A stretch of DNA of 14,814 nucleotides from RUG14219 sp045538535 (GCA_045538535.1 JAZSRN010000023.1:1-14814), one strand, 5' to 3'; positions 1 to 6,372 are shown, counted from the stretch's first letter. Notes: generated from the sequence alone by a model not told the origin. Program-made: numbers and translations.

Positions 1-7
1 TAGTCAT
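1..7 (-). CDS. Start of a leftward gene cut off by the window edge
   Basis: Only the start codon and the first bases of the second codon (Met-Thr) are inside the window, so no product can be named. The call rests on a strong Shine-Dalgarno, AAAGGAG on the minus strand at 21-15, placed 7 bases before the ATG at 7-5. That combination is unlikely by chance next to a long non-coding stretch. The leader upstream of it carries a leftward promoter and several hairpins. Confidence 0.5.
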
Positions 8-108
8 TTTTTGACTCCTTTCTTATTATTAATACACCTATATCTCTTGTTTGTTTTTATTTTGTTAATTTCCGGACTTGCACGGCCAGAATTTCCGCAT
101 GACAAAGT

Positions 109-135
109 ACCTAATTGTATAACAATTAGGTTTTT
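109..135 (+). terminator. Terminator-like hairpin inside the leftward leader
   Basis: A perfect 10-bp stem (109-118 with 122-131, three-base loop) is followed on the plus strand by a run of five T (131-135), the shape of a rho-independent terminator. No plus-strand gene lies upstream inside the window, so its client is unclear. Read leftward it has no T run and would be a simple leader hairpin. Confidence 0.35.
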
Positions 136-140
136 AAAAA

Positions 141-192
141 CGTAGATATTACTGGGTTTTAGGCACCCAATAGGGCGGAAACCCGCTCTACG
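141..192 (-). other. Structured element: two hairpins closed by an outer stem
   Basis: CGTAGA (141-146) and TCTACG (187-192) can pair as an outer stem. Inside lie a 5-bp stem (153-157 with 165-169) and a GC-rich stem (175-178 with 183-186), giving a three-way-junction shape. The GC-rich stem can instead extend to 8 bp (171-178 with 183-190, one G-U pair, 4-base loop), which would break the outer stem. It lies in the proposed leftward leader. It could be a regulatory RNA fold or a small dispersed palindromic element; I match it to no known riboswitch. Confidence 0.35.
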
Positions 193-311
193 CTTGGATT
201 GCCCCCCCCCGTAGGCGCAAATGCAGTCATAGCAAGGGTTTCAGGCGATTTAGAGCTTTCAAATTCCTCGATAAAATCTATGTTCATACTATCCATAAGC
301 ATATTTTTCAT
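159..311 (-). CDS. Candidate 50-aa reading frame with a nine-G run
   Basis: An ATG at 311-309 opens a frame that ends at TAA 161-159 and gives a 50-residue peptide starting MKNMLMDSMNIDFIEEFESS. The middle is acidic and the second half contains a Gly-Gly-Gly encoded by an uninterrupted run of nine G on the coding strand (C202-C210 on the plus strand). There is no convincing Shine-Dalgarno; a good leftward promoter ends only a few bases before the ATG, so translation would have to be nearly leaderless. It could be a leader peptide, a gene remnant or chance. I do not recognise a family. Adding one G would fuse it to a longer open frame reaching the next gene. Confidence 0.3.
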   Translation of the reverse strand: MKNMLMDSMNIDFIEEFESSKSPETLAMTAFAPTGGGNPSVERVSALLGA

Positions 312-317
312 GTTCCC

Positions 318-346
318 AATATATCAAATTTTTTAACATTTGACAA
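318..346 (-). promoter_or_regulatory. Leftward sigma-70-type promoter
   Basis: On the minus strand TTGTCA (346-341) is followed after 17 bases by TATATT (323-318), each one or two bases from consensus. The predicted start is near 311, so the transcript would carry about 300 bases of leader before the gene that starts at 7. The -35 box overlaps a plus-strand TTGACA at 340-345. Confidence 0.5.
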
Positions 347-423
347 GCCTTATATCAAAAAATGTTTATTCTTCAGTACAGATTCCTCAATATAAATCTA
401 CCGACTTATACTCTAATATCTTA

Positions 424-452
424 TTGCACAATTTTTTTGATTATAATATAAT
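424..452 (+). promoter_or_regulatory. Promoter of the atpD operon
   Basis: Two overlapping TATAAT boxes lie at 442-447 and 447-452. The second has TTGCAC (424-429) 17 bases upstream as a weak -35. Transcription would begin near 459, about 17 bases before the atpD start codon. This supports an independent atpD-atpC transcription unit. Confidence 0.5.
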
Positions 453-475
453 TTAACCATTAAAGAGAGGTTTAT

Positions 476-1894
476 ATGGAAACATTAGCAAAAAACGAAG
501 GATTAATTACCAAAATTATTGGAGCCGTTATTGACGTTGAATTTCAAGCCGGAGAATTACCCGATATTTACACTGCACTAGAAATTTATGACGAAAACGG
601 TAAAAAAATCATTGCTGAAGTACAACAAATGCTTGGTTCAAACAAAGTCCGAACCGTTGCAATGGCTTCAACAGACGGTTTGAAGCGCGGAATGAAAGTC
701 GTTAACACCTATGAACCTATCAAAATACCGGTAGGGCCGGCAATATTAGGCAGGATACTCAATGTTGTGGGCGAAGCCGTTGATGAAGGCGGAGATATCG
801 TAACTGATACTTATTTGCCTATACATAGAGAATCGCCAAAATTGGTTGACCAAAATACCGAAGTTGAAATTTTGGAAACAGGTATCAAAGCAATTGACCT
901 TATTCAACCTTATCAAAAAGGCGGGAAAATCGGACTTTTTGGAGGTGCCGGCGTAGGGAAAACGGTACTTATCCAAGAACTTATTCACAATATCGCAATG
1001 GCACATAACGGGGTTTCAGTATTCGGTGGTGTCGGCGAAAGAACCCGCGAAGGTAATGATCTTTGGAATGAATTTAAAGAAAGCGGAGTTTTAGATAAAG
1101 TAGGCTTGATTTACGGACAAATGAACGAACCACCCGGAGCACGTATGAGAGTAGGGCTTTCTGCACTTACTGCAGCCGAATACTTTAGAGATTTTTCAAA
1201 ACAAGATGTACTACTATTTATTGATAATATCTTCCGCTTTACCCAAGCCGGCAGTGAAGTATCTGCGCTTTTGGGACGTGTACCTTCCGCAGTAGGTTAC
1301 CAACCAACTTTGGCAAACGAAATGGGTGAGTTACAAGAGAGAATCACCTCTACAAAAGATGGTTCCATTACTTCAGTTCAAGCAATTTACGTACCGGCTG
1401 ACGACTTGACCGATCCGGCACCGGCAACAACTTTCTCGCACCTTGATGCATCAACCGTTTTATCTAGAAACATCGCATCTTTAGGTATTTATCCGGCAGT
1501 AGATCCACTTGACTCAAGTTCAAGAGCACTTGACCCAAACATTATCGGGGAAGAACATTACGAAGTTACCAGAAAAGTTCTGGAAATCTTGCAAAAATAC
1601 AAAGAACTCCAAGATATTATCGCTATTCTGGGAATGGACGAATTATCAGAGGAAGATAAAGAAACCGTAAACAGAGCAAGAAAAATTCAAAAATTCTTGT
1701 CACAACCTTTCTTTGTAGCTGAACAATTCTCCGGCAAACAAGGCAAATACGTAAAACTTGAAGATACAATAAAAGGTTTCAAAGAAATTTGTGAAGGCAA
1801 ACACGACAATCTACCAGAACAAGCTTTCTACATGGTCGGAACAATCGAAGAAGCTATTGAAAACGCAAAAAGGATGGAAAACTCCGGAAAATAA
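476..1894 (+). CDS. atpD: F1Fo ATP synthase subunit beta
   Basis: This is the catalytic beta subunit of the F1 sector, which makes or hydrolyses ATP at the beta/alpha interfaces on the cytoplasmic side of the membrane. At 472 aa it has the usual length. The N-terminal beta-barrel runs to about residue 80. The P-loop GGAGVGKT is at 156-163, the GGVGERTREG segment holds the catalytic Glu188, and the Walker B strand LLFIDN ends in Asp250. The ALLGRVPSAVGYQP catch region and the DELSEEDK helix-turn-helix of the C-terminal domain are intact. AGAGAGG lies five bases before the ATG. There is no atpA or atpG upstream; atpC follows 11 bases after the stop, so this is a stand-alone beta-epsilon locus of the cyanobacterial type. 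Confidence 0.98.
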   Translation: METLAKNEGLITKIIGAVIDVEFQAGELPDIYTALEIYDENGKKIIAEVQQMLGSNKVRTVAMASTDGLKRGMKVVNTYEPIKIPVGPAILGRILNVVGEAVDEGGDIVTDTYLPIHRESPKLVDQNTEVEILETGIKAIDLIQPYQKGGKIGLFGGAGVGKTVLIQELIHNIAMAHNGVSVFGGVGERTREGNDLWNEFKESGVLDKVGLIYGQMNEPPGARMRVGLSALTAAEYFRDFSKQDVLLFIDNIFRFTQAGSEVSALLGRVPSAVGYQPTLANEMGELQERITSTKDGSITSVQAIYVPADDLTDPAPATTFSHLDASTVLSRNIASLGIYPAVDPLDSSSRALDPNIIGEEHYEVTRKVLEILQKYKELQDIIAILGMDELSEEDKETVNRARKIQKFLSQPFFVAEQFSGKQGKYVKLEDTIKGFKEICEGKHDNLPEQAFYMVGTIEEAIENAKRMENSGK

Positions 1895-1905
1895 TAGGGT
1901 AAAAA

Positions 1906-2298
1906 ATGCATTTAAAAATAATTACGCATGAAAAAATCGTATTTGACCAAGATGTTGATGAAATATACACAAAGGGTATTGATGGTGAATTCGGAATTTT
2001 GAAAGGCCACATCCCAATTATGTCCGCACTTGACATTGGGGTAACAAAAGTTATCCAGAATGGTGTTGCAAAATTCTATACAACAATGGGTGGAGTTTTA
2101 CAATTTAAAGATGAAGAAGCAATCATCCTCACCACAACCGCTGAAGCCGGCGAAGAAATCGACGTTTTGAGAGCAAAAGAAGCACTCGAACGCGCCAAAT
2201 TGAGATTGGCAGAAAGTGAAGCTGCTATTGACACTAAACGCGCAGAAGCGGCAATAGCAAGAGCAATGGCAAGATTGAAGGCAACGTTAAACAATTAA
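1906..2298 (+). CDS. atpC: F1Fo ATP synthase subunit epsilon
   Basis: Epsilon is part of the rotating central stalk and can restrain ATP hydrolysis. The 130-aa product has the usual two parts. An N-terminal beta-sandwich (about residues 1-85) contains the typical GEFGILKGHIPIMSAL segment and a GGVLQFKDEEAIILTTTAE strand pair. An Ala/Arg/Glu-rich two-helix C-terminal domain follows (about 88-130). It follows atpD by 11 bases with AGGG as a short Shine-Dalgarno. Its TAA is separated from the next start codon by only two bases, so the downstream transporter gene is very probably co-transcribed and translationally coupled. Confidence 0.95.
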   Translation: MHLKIITHEKIVFDQDVDEIYTKGIDGEFGILKGHIPIMSALDIGVTKVIQNGVAKFYTTMGGVLQFKDEEAIILTTTAEAGEEIDVLRAKEALERAKLRLAESEAAIDTKRAEAAIARAMARLKATLNN

Positions 2299-2300
2299 AA

Positions 2301-2849
2301 ATGAATTTTGGATTTTACGACATATTTAAAGTTTTTTTTAAGGTTGGCTGTTTATTACTTGGAGGCGGCTATGTTATTTTGCCCCTCTTGCAATGCGAAT
2401 TATGCACAAAGAGAGGTTGGATTACGGAAGACGAATTGTGCGAATATTACGCACTTAGTCAGAGTGTACCCGGATTGATTGCCGCAAATGTTTCAATATT
2501 TGTTGGCTATAAACTAAACAAATTTATTGGCGCTTTAAGTGCAATTTTTGGATTAATTCTCCCCGCTTTCTTGGCTATAATTATTCTGGCTCAAATACTT
2601 TCTACAGTTATGAAATTCCAATTTATACAAAGTATTTTCTGGGGTGTCGGAATCGGAGTATTAATGTTGTTATTCCTAGCAGTACAAGAAATGTGGCAAA
2701 AAAGCATTAAAACAAAAAACGATTGCTATATTTTTCTTTTAGCGTTTTTACTTTCAGCGTTCCTAAACATTCCACCGGCAACAATTATTATTGGCGCAAT
2801 TATAGGAGCAATTATTGCGGCATTTAGAGAAAAAGAGGTTTCGATATGA
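2301..2849 (+). CDS. Chromate-transporter-family (CHR) half protein, first of a pair
   Basis: This 182-aa integral membrane protein matches one CHR domain of the ChrA family, whose characterised members export chromate. Visible family marks are LLLGGGYVILPLL near residue 20, the GWITEDELCEYYALSQS stretch, and a P-G motif followed by NVSIFVGY. At least four to five hydrophobic segments follow, including two very long Ile/Ala/Leu-rich ones near the C-terminus. In the motif usually written PGP the third residue is Leu (SVPGLI). The start lies two bases after the atpC stop with no nearby Shine-Dalgarno, pointing to reinitiation. The stop overlaps the next start by four bases, as in short-chain CHR pairs that work as heteromers. 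The transported anion is not known; chromate is only the family name. Confidence 0.85.
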   Translation: MNFGFYDIFKVFFKVGCLLLGGGYVILPLLQCELCTKRGWITEDELCEYYALSQSVPGLIAANVSIFVGYKLNKFIGALSAIFGLILPAFLAIIILAQILSTVMKFQFIQSIFWGVGIGVLMLLFLAVQEMWQKSIKTKNDCYIFLLAFLLSAFLNIPPATIIIGAIIGAIIAAFREKEVSI

Positions 2850-3376
2850 TTTATTTAAAATTATTTTTAGAATTTTTTCATATCGGATTACTATCCATTG
2901 GGGGCGGTTATGCTACAATACCATTTTTACACCACCTTGCCGAATCCCAAAAATGGTTTACTTCTCAGCAATTATCCGACATGATAGCAATTTCTTCAAT
3001 TACTCCAGGACCGGTTGGGGTTAACGTTGCAACCTTTGCGGGATTTACAACATCCGGAATTTTAGGTGCAATTATCGCCACAACATCGGTAATTCTCCCG
3101 TCTTTTATTATTGTTATTGCAATATCTAAATTGCTTGAACAATTCAAACATAACAAGTACATAAAAAAAATTGTAGGAACTCTAAAACCTATTGGATGCG
3201 GACTTTTGGCCGCAGTAGGAACAAAAATGTTTATTGACAACATAAATCTTCTCGGATTAATCATCATCGGTTTATTCTTTTATTTAAGCAGAGAAGAGCG
3301 CCGAGACCCTCTTTTTTACCTCGGAATTTCGGCCTGTATAGGATTAGTGGCCGGATTTTTTGGAGTTGCGCAATAA
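2846..3376 (+). CDS. Chromate-transporter-family (CHR) half protein, second of a pair
   Basis: This 176-aa partner CHR domain protein has a clear LLSIGGGYATIPFLHHL segment near residue 17, the KWFTSQQLSDMIAISSITPGP stretch with an intact PGP motif, and VNVATFAGF with a following glycine-rich helix. Several transmembrane helices follow. The ATGA overlap with the preceding gene, plus an AAGAGG seven bases before the ATG, gives coupled 1:1 expression. Two half-size proteins encoded side by side are a known form of this family; they are expected to assemble in opposite membrane orientations (family knowledge, not seen here). No plus-strand T-tract terminator follows directly; the hairpin at 3398-3435 may stop this transcript weakly. 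Confidence 0.87.
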   Translation: MIYLKLFLEFFHIGLLSIGGGYATIPFLHHLAESQKWFTSQQLSDMIAISSITPGPVGVNVATFAGFTTSGILGAIIATTSVILPSFIIVIAISKLLEQFKHNKYIKKIVGTLKPIGCGLLAAVGTKMFIDNINLLGLIIIGLFFYLSREERRDPLFYLGISACIGLVAGFFGVAQ

Positions 3377-3390
3377 TTTTGCAATAAAAA

Positions 3391-3435
3391 CAAAAAAAGA
3401 CCTTTGATGTTACCAATTAGGTTTTTCAAAGGTCT
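3391..3435 (-). terminator. Rho-independent terminator of the LysM gene
   Basis: A 10-bp stem pairs 3398-3407 (AGACCTTTGA) with 3426-3435. On the minus strand it is followed by a run of seven T (3398-3392), so it ends the leftward LysM transcript about 20 bases after its stop. The 18-base loop holds a small ACC/GGT pair. For the converging atp/CHR operon it offers the hairpin but no immediate T run. Confidence 0.8.
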
Positions 3436-3456
3436 AAAAGTATTCATTTTTTTATG

Positions 3457-4938
3457 TTATGCAACTTTTTCAGCTTTTGCTTGCTTGTTACGTACCATAT
3501 TGCCAAATTGTTCTGAGTAAATACCGTGATCCGGACAGTATTTGTCAATATTTTTTTCAATCATTTTATTATAATCTTTTTTAGCTTCTGCTGCAGTTTT
3601 GTTACCTTCAGCTTTATCGCATCCATTCGGAACTCTAATAGTTTCACCAACTAAGAAGCCATAAATTATTCGGTTATCGCCACAATTTGTTGCGTGTTTA
3701 AATTTTTTCAATTTATCTCTATTAAGCTCGATGATTTCTTGTTGACTTACACCATATTTTTTAGCTAATTTTGAAATAGATTCACCGTTTTGTACGATAA
3801 CATCACAAGGCTGTGGTGCTGGCGGCTGCGGCGCTTGAGTTGGTGTTGGCGCTTGAGTTGGTGTCGGCACTGGTGTTGGTGTTGGCACTGGTGTTGGTGT
3901 TGGTTGCGGCGCTTGTGTTGGTTGTGGCTGCTTTTTATCCAAAATTTCATCGTACAACGCTGCAAACTCTCGTTCGTTACACAATGAGCTTGAATTTTCA
4001 CCAATTGCTTTTGTTATAAGTTCCACCTTTTGTTCATCAGTCATTACTTCATCTGCAATTACTGCAACCATTAATGGCTGAATTGCCGGGTCAAGACCTT
4101 TTACGTTACGAGATTCGATAATCGCTTTTGGTTCTCGACCATTAAACAAATCTTTATCACCGCCTACGGCGTCAATAGTTGCTATTCCACCCAATGCACC
4201 AAGGACTGCTCCCGCTGTAATTGGTAGCGCATATTTGCCGGAAACTTTAGCACTTTCTTTAATCGGATCAATGATTACATTACCATTATGGTCAACAACC
4301 GCAGTACTAGATGAATTTGCAAGAACTTTATTAATTGCATTTACGCCTGCTCCTTCACCAGCTCCAGCTGCTGCCGGAACTGCAACGTGTGCTGCACGCT
4401 TCCAGAACAAATTATCTGCACCATAACCAATTTTCTTAAAGATATTTCTTGTTCTTGTATCGGTTGTATTTAGATATCCGGCTGCAGTATGATCTTCAGG
4501 TCTTTCCAAATCCGAACCATCATTTAATGTGTAATCTGCACCGGTCCAACTTAAACAAAATTCTTTTGCTTTTTTTGCATCATATTTGCCATTTGTCATA
4601 AAGTCTTCTGCATTTTGTTCAACAACTTTTCTTTGTTTTTTTGTAAAGTATTTAATGAATTGTCTATCTTCTTTTGATGCAGCTTTCTTAGCAGCTTGTG
4701 CTTCTTCTTTTGTCATATATGTTACGGTTCTTTCAGCACGTTCTTTTGCTTCAGCGTTATCAACCATCGCTTCTGCATATTTTTTGGCAGCTTTTTTATC
4801 CATACCGCTTGCCAAATACTTAGCGAGGTATTGTTCTTCCAAATTTTTTCTTGCAGCTTTACGCTCTTTGCGAGTACCTATGAGCAAACTTGTCTTTGCT
4901 GCTGGTGCCGTAGTTGTAGTTTGAACTTCTAATGTCAT
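3457..4938 (-). CDS. LysM-domain protein with Pro/Thr hexapeptide repeats
   Basis: The 493-aa protein carries a single C-terminal LysM domain (about residues 378-438, from VIVQNGESISKLAKKYGVS to GETIRVPNG), a fold that binds peptidoglycan-type glycans. Before it, residues 337-377 form a Pro/Thr/Gln linker with two TPTPVP and two TPTQAP repeats. The first 170 residues are very rich in Lys, Ala and Glu and predicted helical. Two Gly/Ala-rich hydrophobic stretches follow (about 180-200 and 235-258); the second could span a membrane. No classical signal peptide is visible. LysM carries two extra Cys, and another CPDHG lies near the end. The start chosen is the ATG at 4938, five bases after AAGGGG; an in-frame TTG at 4968 would add ten residues but lacks a ribosome site. 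It stands alone, with a terminator at 3435-3391. Exact role unknown; a cell-envelope or septum-associated protein is the likely reading. Confidence 0.8.
   Translation of the reverse strand: MTLEVQTTTTAPAAKTSLLIGTRKERKAARKNLEEQYLAKYLASGMDKKAAKKYAEAMVDNAEAKERAERTVTYMTKEEAQAAKKAASKEDRQFIKYFTKKQRKVVEQNAEDFMTNGKYDAKKAKEFCLSWTGADYTLNDGSDLERPEDHTAAGYLNTTDTRTRNIFKKIGYGADNLFWKRAAHVAVPAAAGAGEGAGVNAINKVLANSSSTAVVDHNGNVIIDPIKESAKVSGKYALPITAGAVLGALGGIATIDAVGGDKDLFNGREPKAIIESRNVKGLDPAIQPLMVAVIADEVMTDEQKVELITKAIGENSSSLCNEREFAALYDEILDKKQPQPTQAPQPTPTPVPTPTPVPTPTQAPTPTQAPQPPAPQPCDVIVQNGESISKLAKKYGVSQQEIIELNRDKLKKFKHATNCGDNRIIYGFLVGETIRVPNGCDKAEGNKTAAEAKKDYNKMIEKNIDKYCPDHGIYSEQFGNMVRNKQAKAEKVA
3830..3901 (-). 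repeat. Four tandem 18-bp units in the LysM gene linker
   Basis: Four consecutive 18-base units lie at 3830-3847, 3848-3865, 3866-3883 and 3884-3901. The first two are alike apart from one base, the last two are identical, and the pairs share the GTTGGTGT core. On the coding strand they give TPTPVP twice and TPTQAP twice. The in-frame unit length means copy-number change would shorten or lengthen the linker without breaking the frame. Confidence 0.8.
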
Positions 4939-4991
4939 CTTTTCCCCTTTCAATTTTCCTCGTGACAAGAAAATTAATTCGTTAATTATCC

Positions 4992-5019
4992 CCTATATCT
5001 TTATAAAAAAAATTACCAA
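4992..5019 (-). promoter_or_regulatory. Possible promoter of the LysM gene
   Basis: On the minus strand TTGGTA (5019-5014) is followed after 16 bases by TATAGG (4997-4992), a modest match to consensus in an AT-rich stretch where other arrangements are possible. The start would be near 4985, leaving a leader of about 47 bases. Confidence 0.3.
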
Positions 5020-5027
5020 TACAAAAT

Positions 5028-5129
5028 TGCCTTTTGCAGAAATTCACACAAAAGGGTTATGCCGACAAGCGCCTAAACAATAGGGTTTTCGATATAGTTA
5101 CATAATTAACAAAACTTAACAAAAGGCAT
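5028..5129 (-). repeat. Repeated short motif between nucleotidyltransferase and LysM genes
   Basis: Read on the minus strand, related 11-mers AACCCTTTTGT (5058-5048), AACCCTATTGT (5087-5077) and ATGCCTTTTGT (5129-5119) recur. A fourth related core, TGCCTTTTG, lies in the opposite direction at 5028-5036 and forms a 9-bp inverted repeat with 5120-5128. They fill the 222-base gap upstream of the LysM gene. They may be binding sites for a regulator, but the spacing is irregular (29 and 42 bases) and the match may be chance. No clear terminator for the gene ending at 5161 was found here. Confidence 0.35.
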
Positions 5130-5160
5130 TTTATTTAATGTTTTTTCTTGAATTTAGGAA

Positions 5161-6162
5161 TTAAGTAAGCAAAGTTGACTCTTCGCAAATCAATTTTTCA
5201 TTTGGCCCAACAATCTCATCAAGTATATCTCTCTCAACAATACAACCATCCGCAATAACAGAATTTTTCAATATAACATTGTCTGCAACCTTAATATTAT
5301 CCCACAAAATGCAGTTTTCAATCTGTACATTTTTACCAAACACACAATTTTCACCGATTGAAACATATCCGACTAAATCAACATTCGAAACATCGGATAA
5401 AATTGCAGAATTGTCACTTTTGAGCAAGCATTTGCCTGACATGATATCTATAACCGATTGTTTATACTGCGCAATCGAACCTATATCCGACCAATATCCA
5501 TCAATTTTAAACGTATTAAGCTGACGTTCAGCAAGTAAAGCTGGAAACACATCCCTTGCAAAATCAAAAAAAGTATTTTTAGGGATATAATCAAAAATTT
5601 TATAATCAAAAATATAAATCCCGGTATTTATACAAGAACTTTTTGCCTCTTCAATACTCGGTTTTTCTTGGAATTCAACAACAAAACCTTGCCCATCTGT
5701 TACAACAACACCAAACTTCGATACATCGTTTTGGGACACTTCTTTGACACCAATCGTAGCAATAGTATTACCACTTCTATGAACATCTATTGCCTTTTTT
5801 AAATCCACATCTGAAAGTCCGTCACCTGAAAGAACAACTATCGTATCTTTTTTATCAAAAAAATACTGACATTTTTTAAAGCCTCCAGCGGTACCCGAAA
5901 GCTCATTTTCGCGAATCGAATCAAATCTAATGCCAAATCTATTTTGCGCATAACGCTTCTGAATTTGTTCAGCCAAATAAAAAGTATTTGCAACAACATC
6001 TTTTATGCCAACATCAGACAACCTTTGCATTAAAATATCCATAACTGGCATATTCAATATCGGCACAAGAGGTTTTGGGACATTTTTAGTCAACGGGTCA
6101 AGCCTAGAACCAACTCCCGCAGCCATAATCATTGCTTTTGTTTTGCCATTAGAAATTCCCAT
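5161..6162 (-). CDS. Sugar-phosphate nucleotidyltransferase with hexapeptide-type C-terminus
   Basis: Such enzymes join a sugar-1-phosphate and an NTP to give an NDP-sugar for envelope polysaccharide. The 333-aa product begins with the nucleotide-binding signature MIMAAGVGSRLDPLT followed by VPKPLVPI (about residues 11-34). A metal-binding GDG follows near residue 113, then FQEKPS, NTGIYIFD and a GYWSDIGS segment near 226. The last 80 residues (SVSNVDL, GYVSIGENCVFGKNVQIENC, KNSVIADGC) are irregular hexapeptide turns of a left-handed beta-helix. This resembles the mannose-1-phosphate guanylyltransferase/GlmU-like group, but sugar and nucleotide cannot be fixed from sequence. The start at 6162 fits the family; an in-frame TTG at 6186 would add eight residues. 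Neither start has a clear Shine-Dalgarno. It is divergent from the tRNA. Confidence 0.88.
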   Translation of the reverse strand: MGISNGKTKAMIMAAGVGSRLDPLTKNVPKPLVPILNMPVMDILMQRLSDVGIKDVVANTFYLAEQIQKRYAQNRFGIRFDSIRENELSGTAGGFKKCQYFFDKKDTIVVLSGDGLSDVDLKKAIDVHRSGNTIATIGVKEVSQNDVSKFGVVVTDGQGFVVEFQEKPSIEEAKSSCINTGIYIFDYKIFDYIPKNTFFDFARDVFPALLAERQLNTFKIDGYWSDIGSIAQYKQSVIDIMSGKCLLKSDNSAILSDVSNVDLVGYVSIGENCVFGKNVQIENCILWDNIKVADNVILKNSVIADGCIVERDILDEIVGPNEKLICEESTLLT

Positions 6163-6205
6163 AAAAGTATTGTTACATAAAATCAATATTTATGCAAATT
6201 TATTG

Positions 6206-6233
6206 TTGATTATTTTTTTAAAAAGAGTATAAT
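6206..6233 (+). promoter_or_regulatory. Promoter of tRNA-Lys
   Basis: TTGATT (6206-6211) and a perfect TATAAT (6228-6233) are 16 bases apart. The predicted start near 6240 is about three bases before the mature 5' end of the tRNA, so almost no 5' leader would be present. Confidence 0.7.
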
Positions 6234-6242
6234 AAAAATGTT

Positions 6243-6315
6243 GGGTTTATAGCTCAGTCGGTAGAGCAGTTGACTCTTAATCAATTGGTCGTGGGTTCGA
6301 GTCCCACTGAACCCA
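6243..6315 (+). tRNA. tRNA-Lys (anticodon CTT)
   Basis: A complete 73-base cloverleaf. The 7-bp acceptor stem pairs 6243-6249 with 6308-6314 (one G-U). The 4-bp D stem is GCTC/GAGC, the 5-bp anticodon stem is GTTGA/TCAAT, and the loop CTCTTAA places CTT at positions 34-36 after U33. The T arm is GTGGG-TTCGAGT-CCCAC and the discriminator base is A6315. The anticodon reads AAG codons. The 3' CCA is not encoded and must be added by a nucleotidyltransferase. Confidence 0.97.
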
Positions 6316-6354
6316 AATTAAACCGAGGATTGAAATTCAATCCTCGGTTTAATT
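6316..6354. terminator. Two-way terminator between tRNA-Lys and the converging orphan gene
   Basis: A perfect 17-bp stem pairs 6316-6332 with 6338-6354 around the five-base loop AAATT. It begins at the base after the tRNA discriminator. The T tracts are short on both strands (TTT then AATT), so its strength comes from the long stem. It also lies 18 bases after the stop of the leftward gene 6373-6930, so it probably serves both transcripts. Confidence 0.75.
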
Positions 6355-6372
6355 GCGGGAAATTTTATTCAA

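Noticed and set aside
123..135. 13-base match CAATTAGGTTTTT here and at 3414-3426
   Set aside because: Both copies sit in AT-rich terminator-type hairpins. There are no flanking duplications or other shared sequence, so a mobile element is not supported.
340..370. Perfect TTGACA on the plus strand as an atpD promoter
   Set aside because: No acceptable -10 lies 16-18 bases downstream; the boxes at 424-452 are better, and the TTGACA is explained by overlap with the leftward TTGTCA.
3790..4019. Plus-strand open frames rich in Trp/Cys/Arg or Leu/Val/Ala opposite the LysM linker
   Set aside because: They are readings of the 18-bp repeats in other frames, with periodic low-complexity products and no ribosome site.
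6163..6186. Upstream TTG start for the nucleotidyltransferase
   Set aside because: The eight added residues precede the usual family start, and there is no ribosome site; ATG 6162 was preferred.
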